Below, piece after piece: positions 6,197 through 9,368 of a stretch of 9,368 nt of DNA. Under the pieces are notes generated by a model. That model did not search any database and was not told the DNA's origin. It worked only from the letters and a program-made list of their open reading frames with translations. Every line of letters starts with the position of its first letter. Position 1 is the first letter of the stretch. The stretch is from Betaproteobacteria bacterium UBA5582 (GTDB lineage: Bacteria > Pseudomonadota > Gammaproteobacteria > Burkholderiales > Rhodocyclaceae). The stretch is taken from positions 1-9,368 of the forward strand of contig DILW01000173.1 in NCBI GenBank assembly GCA_002425245.1, read 5' to 3'. A program made the position numbers and the translations under genes.

Positions 6197-7372
6197 ATGG
6201 AGACAAAGAATAGAGACTGTGGCGGCCCGCTCGCCGGATTCAAGGTAGTCGAGTTCGCCGGCATCGGGCCTGGCCCCTTCTGCGGCATGCTGCTCGCCGA
6301 CATGGGCGCGGAAGTCACCTTGCTCGAACGCGCTGGCGGCACCTTTGCCTCGCAGCTATTCGGCGGCGGGCGCAAGGCGGTGGCCAACCGGGGCAAGAAA
6401 TCACTGTGCATCGACCTCAAGAACCCGGCAGTAAAGCCCCTGGTCATGCAGTTGATCGCCGAGGCCGACGTCTTGATCGAGGGCTTCCGGCCCGGTGTCA
6501 TGGAGCGCCTGGGCTTCGGCCCGGAGGTTTGTCTGGCCGCCAACCCGCGCCTGATCTACGGCCGCATGACCGGCTGGGGCCAGGACGGCCCGCTCGCCCC
6601 GCGCGCCGGCCACGATGCCAATTACGCCGCACTTGCCGGCGTGCTCGATACCGGTCGCCGTCACGGGGGAGCACCGTGGGCTCCGCCGACCCTGGTCGGC
6701 GACATGGGCGGCGGCGGCCTGCTGCTTGCCTGGGGCATTGCCTGCGCCCTGATCGAAGCCCAGCGCAGCGGTCGGGGCCAGGTCATTGACGCCGCCATGA
6801 GCGAGGGCGCCGCCCTGCTCGGCCACGGCCTGTACAACCTGGAAGCACTGGGCGAGTGGCATGGAAAATGTGCGATCGACTCCAGCGCGCCGTTCTACGA
6901 TGTCTATTGCTGCGCCGACGGTCGCTGGCTCAGCGTGTGCCCGCTGGAACCGCAGTTCTACACCAGCTTCCTGGCCCGCCTGGGGCTGACGGACGACCCG
7001 GATTTCGCCGGTCGGCAGTACGACACCACGAACTGGCCGACCATGAAGCAGCGGCTGATCGACATTTTCAGCCAGCAACCGCGCGCCCACTGGGAAGCCC
7101 TGTTCGCCGACAGCGACGATTGCGTATGGCCGGTACTGAGCATGCGCGAAGCCGGCGAACACCCGCACAATGTTGCCCGCCAGGCCTTCGTCGATGTCGC
7201 CGGTGTGCGTCAGCCGGCGCCGGCCCCCAGGCTGTCGCAGACGCCGGCCGCGATCCAGTCGCCGCCGCCGCTGCTCGGCGAACACAGTCGCGAGCGACTA
7301 CTGGCGCTGGGTTTGAATGCCGCCGAGATCGACCGCCTGGTCAGCCTCGGCGCAGTGACGCTGGGCAGCTGA
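6197..7372 (+). CDS. CaiB/BaiF-family enzyme, alpha-methylacyl-CoA racemase-like
   Basis: This 391-residue cytosolic protein belongs to the class III CoA-transferase/racemase superfamily. The N-terminal half shows the CoA-binding start (LAGFKVVEFAGIGPGPFCGM), KKSLCIDLK, and EADVLIEGFRPGVMERLG. Candidate catalytic residues are H139 (in AGHDANYAALAGVL), D169 (in VGDMGGGG) and E251 (in CPLEPQFY). This His/Asp/Glu set and the PFYDVY.CADG segment fit alpha-methylacyl-CoA racemases, which interconvert (R)- and (S)-2-methylacyl-CoA, better than CoA-transferases. Length is slightly above the ~360 of bacterial racemases. The ATG follows a weak Shine-Dalgarno sequence (CGGAGA or AGAGA). It converges, with 6 bases between stops, on the ligase/ABC operon, which fits acyl-CoA metabolism. 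A CoA-transferase role is the main alternative. Confidence 0.88.
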   Translation: METKNRDCGGPLAGFKVVEFAGIGPGPFCGMLLADMGAEVTLLERAGGTFASQLFGGGRKAVANRGKKSLCIDLKNPAVKPLVMQLIAEADVLIEGFRPGVMERLGFGPEVCLAANPRLIYGRMTGWGQDGPLAPRAGHDANYAALAGVLDTGRRHGGAPWAPPTLVGDMGGGGLLLAWGIACALIEAQRSGRGQVIDAAMSEGAALLGHGLYNLEALGEWHGKCAIDSSAPFYDVYCCADGRWLSVCPLEPQFYTSFLARLGLTDDPDFAGRQYDTTNWPTMKQRLIDIFSQQPRAHWEALFADSDDCVWPVLSMREAGEHPHNVARQAFVDVAGVRQPAPAPRLSQTPAAIQSPPPLLGEHSRERLLALGLNAAEIDRLVSLGAVTLGS

Positions 7373-7378
7373 GGCGAT

Positions 7379-7876
7379 TCAGGAACAGGGGCCGAGCAAG
7401 TCGGCCTCAAGTTCGACTTCCGTGCCTTTTTGCAGGGGCTGATCGAGGTACATGCCGCGGTAAAGGCGACCGGCATTCTCAGCCTTGCGCGCATGCGGCG
7501 TTTCCCAGTCCTCGACCTTGAACCTGACCATGCCCACCTGCTCGTCGCGGGCTGGCACGCCGGGTGGCAGGCAGGGCATGGCGCGCGCCAGATTGACGTA
7601 TTCGGCACGGGTGTACTGGTCGCGCGTCTTGCCTTCGACCGTCGGACACTGTTCCAGACGCCGCGTGCTGACCGAGGCAGCAGTGACGGTTCCGCGCAGG
7701 TAATACAACGGCTCGACCAGAATCCAGCCGGCACCGCCCTCGCGATAACTGACACAACTGCCCGGACGAACCACCTCCGGATGCTTGAACAGCAAACCGG
7801 CGGAGGCTCTCAGGACGGGCTCCTGGGCCTGCAGGGGCAAGGCCAGAACGGCCAGAACGAAGCCCAATACGCGCAT
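7379..7876 (-). CDS. Small exported four-cysteine protein of unknown function
   Basis: From the ATG at 7874-7876 this is a 165-residue protein with a short Sec signal peptide (MRVLGFVLAVLALPLQA, likely cut after A17 in LQA-Q). An upstream in-frame TTG at 7892-7894 would add six residues and overlap the ligase stop codon. The ATG is preferred because it gives a clean signal peptide and has GGAA upstream. The mature part has four cysteines (C41, C77, C102, C164), a number fitting two disulfides in the periplasm. A segment near residues 50-62 (GWILVEPLYYLRG) looks beta-stranded. I do not recognise the family. It starts 14 bases after the PaaK-like gene on the same strand, so it probably belongs to that operon. 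Confidence 0.75.
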   Translation of the reverse strand: MRVLGFVLAVLALPLQAQEPVLRASAGLLFKHPEVVRPGSCVSYREGGAGWILVEPLYYLRGTVTAASVSTRRLEQCPTVEGKTRDQYTRAEYVNLARAMPCLPPGVPARDEQVGMVRFKVEDWETPHARKAENAGRLYRGMYLDQPLQKGTEVELEADLLGPCS

Positions 7877-7890
7877 TTCAGAGTTCCGGA

Positions 7891-9120
7891 TCAATAGACC
7901 CGCTTATCTTCGATCACCTTTCCATCGTTCGGCAAGCCCCCGGGGGCAAAAAATTCGATGCCGCCGCGCATTTTCGTCAGCTCGCGCAAGGAATTGACCA
8001 GTGTCTCCGCCAAGGCCGCGTCGTGTTCGCCGAGTTCGCAACACAGGGTCATCCGGTCCTGCGCATCCGGGTTATCGACGACCAGCCGCATCTTTGCCAC
8101 CTGCGGGTGACGACGGGCGATTTCGGCAATCTGTTCAGGATGGACGAACATGCCCTTGACCTTGGTCGTCTGGTCGGCGCGCCCCATCCAGCCGCGCAAG
8201 CGGACGTTGGTACGGCCACAGGGGGACAATCCCGGCATGGTCGCCGACAGATCGCCGGTAGCGAAGCGGATCAAGGGATAATCGGCGTTGAAGGTGGTTA
8301 CCACCACCTCACCGACCTCACCGTCGGCAACCGGATCACCCGTTCCCGGACGGACAATCTCGACCAGCACGTCTTCCTCGACCACCAGCCCGGCATCCGG
8401 CACGCTTTCATAGGCAATCACGCCGATCTCGGCGGTCGCGTAACACTGGCGCACCGCGATGCCGCGTTCGCCCAGCCACTGCCTGACCACGCCTGGCAAG
8501 GCCTCGCCGGAAACGCAGGCCTTGTTCAGGGAAGAGATGTCGGCGCCCATTTCTTCCGCCCGCTCGACCAGGATGCGCAGGAACGACGGCGTGCCGACAT
8601 AGCCGGCCGGCCGCAGGTCGACCATGGCCTGAATCTGCTGCTCGGTCTGCCCGGTGCCGCCAGGGAAAACCGAGCAGCCGAGCTTGCGCGCACCGCCTTC
8701 GAAAATGAAGGCGCCGGGCGTGAAATGGTAGGAAAAGCAGTTATGCACCAGATCGCCGTGGCGGAAACCCGCGGCGTACAGGGCGCGCGCCATGCGCCAG
8801 TGGTCGGTCTCCTGCCCCTGCAACTCGTAGATCGGCCCGGGCGAGGCAAACACCCGCTTGGCCCGGGTTGGCGCCACCGCATTCAACCCCCCGAAGGGCG
8901 GACGCGCCTTTTGCAGCTCGATCAGGTCGCGCTTGCGGGTCAGCGGCAGACGGCTCAGGGCTGCCCGACTGGCGCACTCCGTCGCATTCACGTCGGCCAG
9001 CAGTTGCGCGTAGTGCGGAGAATGCTGCTTGGCGTGTGCCACCTGGCGGGCCAGACGGTCGGTCAGGTGCGCCTCGCGCTCGACCGGGTCACGGGTTTCC
9101 AGCGGGTCGTAGAAATTCAT
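7891..9120 (-). CDS. Phenylacetate-CoA-ligase-like AMP-forming ligase with atypical P-loop
   Basis: This 409-residue cytosolic protein follows the PaaK layout (ANL superfamily; ATP-dependent CoA ligation of a carboxylic acid). Visible motifs: RFATGDLS with D290 (ATP ribose contact), WMGRADQTTKVKGMFVHPEQ at 311-330 (hinge), YATAEIG at 227-233 (adenine-binding region) and a C-terminal Lys-containing GKVIEDKRVY. The nucleotide P-loop, normally Ser/Thr/Gly-rich such as SSGTTGKP, is replaced by FASPGPIYELQG (91-102). Activity may therefore be altered or specialised. Start: the ATG at 9118-9120 overlaps the livF stop as ATGA, and a GTG at 9129 would add only MAV. The livF neighbour suggests it activates a substrate imported by the ABC transporter, possibly an aromatic or branched acid (inference). 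Confidence 0.87.
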   Translation of the reverse strand: MNFYDPLETRDPVEREAHLTDRLARQVAHAKQHSPHYAQLLADVNATECASRAALSRLPLTRKRDLIELQKARPPFGGLNAVAPTRAKRVFASPGPIYELQGQETDHWRMARALYAAGFRHGDLVHNCFSYHFTPGAFIFEGGARKLGCSVFPGGTGQTEQQIQAMVDLRPAGYVGTPSFLRILVERAEEMGADISSLNKACVSGEALPGVVRQWLGERGIAVRQCYATAEIGVIAYESVPDAGLVVEEDVLVEIVRPGTGDPVADGEVGEVVVTTFNADYPLIRFATGDLSATMPGLSPCGRTNVRLRGWMGRADQTTKVKGMFVHPEQIAEIARRHPQVAKMRLVVDNPDAQDRMTLCCELGEHDAALAETLVNSLRELTKMRGGIEFFAPGGLPNDGKVIEDKRVY

Positions 9121-9368
9121 GACAGCCACCGCTTGCGCCGACGGTAGTGCTTGACCTCACGGAAGGACTTGCGCCCGGCTGACGAAAGCCCAAGGTAGAA
9201 CTCCTTCACGTCCTCGTTGTCGCGCAGTTCGGCGGCCGCCCCCTCCATCACCACCCGGCCGTTTTCCAGGATGTAGCCAAAGTCGGCGTAGCGCAGGGCA
9301 ATGTTGGTGTTCTGTTCGGCCAGCAGGAAGGTCGAACCCTCCTTCTGATTCAGGTCCCTGACGGTGGG
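9117..9368 (-). CDS. livF: Branched-chain amino-acid-type ABC transporter ATPase LivF, C-terminal part
   Basis: The minus frame from the window edge to a TGA at 9117-9119 gives 83 residues. The fragment carries the post-Walker-B part of a LivF-type ATPase: LLAEQNTNIALRYADFGYIL with the H-loop/switch region (AEQN..IAL), then ENGRVVMEG and NEDVKEFYLG, the usual LivF ending. After that point about 20 further basic residues occur (GRKSFREVKHYRRRKRWLS), where many LivF proteins stop. The gene is cut by the window, so Walker A and B are not seen. It energises import of a small solute in the HAAT family. The downstream PaaK-like gene overlaps it by 4 bases, which implies one operon and translational coupling. 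Confidence 0.9.
   Translation of the reverse strand, partial: PTVRDLNQKEGSTFLLAEQNTNIALRYADFGYILENGRVVMEGAAAELRDNEDVKEFYLGLSSAGRKSFREVKHYRRRKRWLS

Noticed and set aside
6401..7285. 294-codon minus-strand frame opposite the CaiB-like gene
   Set aside because: Shadow of the racemase-like gene, with no domain and no ribosome binding site of note.
7340..7381. Possible terminator between the convergent CaiB-like and exported-protein genes
   Set aside because: Only short complementary segments with a long loop and no T-run are present, so it is not supportable.
8023..9147. 374-codon open frame on the plus strand opposite the PaaK-like gene
   Set aside because: The minus strand carries clear ANL-family motifs, and the plus frame has a His/Arg/Gly-rich, low-information translation with no family resemblance.

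Overview
This window looks like a stretch of ordinary chromosome from a GC-rich betaproteobacterium, most likely a Rhodocyclales-type organism (Dechloromonas, Azoarcus or Thauera relatives). That placement is inferred from gene content: a PhaM-type polyhydroxyalkanoate granule regulator, a LivF plus phenylacetate-CoA-ligase-like pair, and a racemase-type CaiB/BaiF protein, all with strongly GC-biased codon use. I see no mobile element, CRISPR array, tRNA or rRNA. Genes are tightly packed and the largest gaps are about 90 bases.

Left part (1-3616): the last 24 codons of an unidentified gene are followed by a 10-bp perfect hairpin terminator. Next comes a gene pair on the + strand: a four-helix membrane-anchored methyltransferase that resembles the FAM173/ATPSCKMT lysine methyltransferases, then (1 base later) a membrane hybrid histidine kinase with a Cache-like sensor, an SHDLRQPLHAL-type H-box and a degenerate C-terminal receiver. 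A NarL/LuxR-type response regulator converges on the kinase from the minus strand and is its probable partner.

Middle (3617-6196): a divergent, AT-richer intergenic region separates the response regulator from a short PhaM-like gene. A NfeD-like membrane protein and the SPFH/band-7 protein QmcA follow as a two-gene membrane-microdomain unit. A conserved but uncharacterised minus-strand protein (coiled coil, hydrophobic hairpin, Cys/His-rich domain) ends inside the stop codon of qmcA.

Right part (6197-9368): a CaiB/BaiF-family protein with the His/Asp/Glu set of alpha-methylacyl-CoA racemases converges on a minus-strand operon. That operon holds the 3' end of a LivF-type ABC ATPase with a long basic tail, a PaaK-like AMP-forming ligase with an aberrant nucleotide-binding loop (ATGA overlap with livF), and a small four-cysteine exported protein. 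Together they suggest uptake and CoA activation of a carboxylic acid, possibly aromatic or branched, with the racemase-like enzyme acting on acyl-CoA thioesters.

No clear new defence or mobile system is visible. The best leads are the membrane methyltransferase next to the kinase, the Cys-rich uncharacterised protein beside qmcA, and the PaaK-like protein lacking a canonical P-loop.
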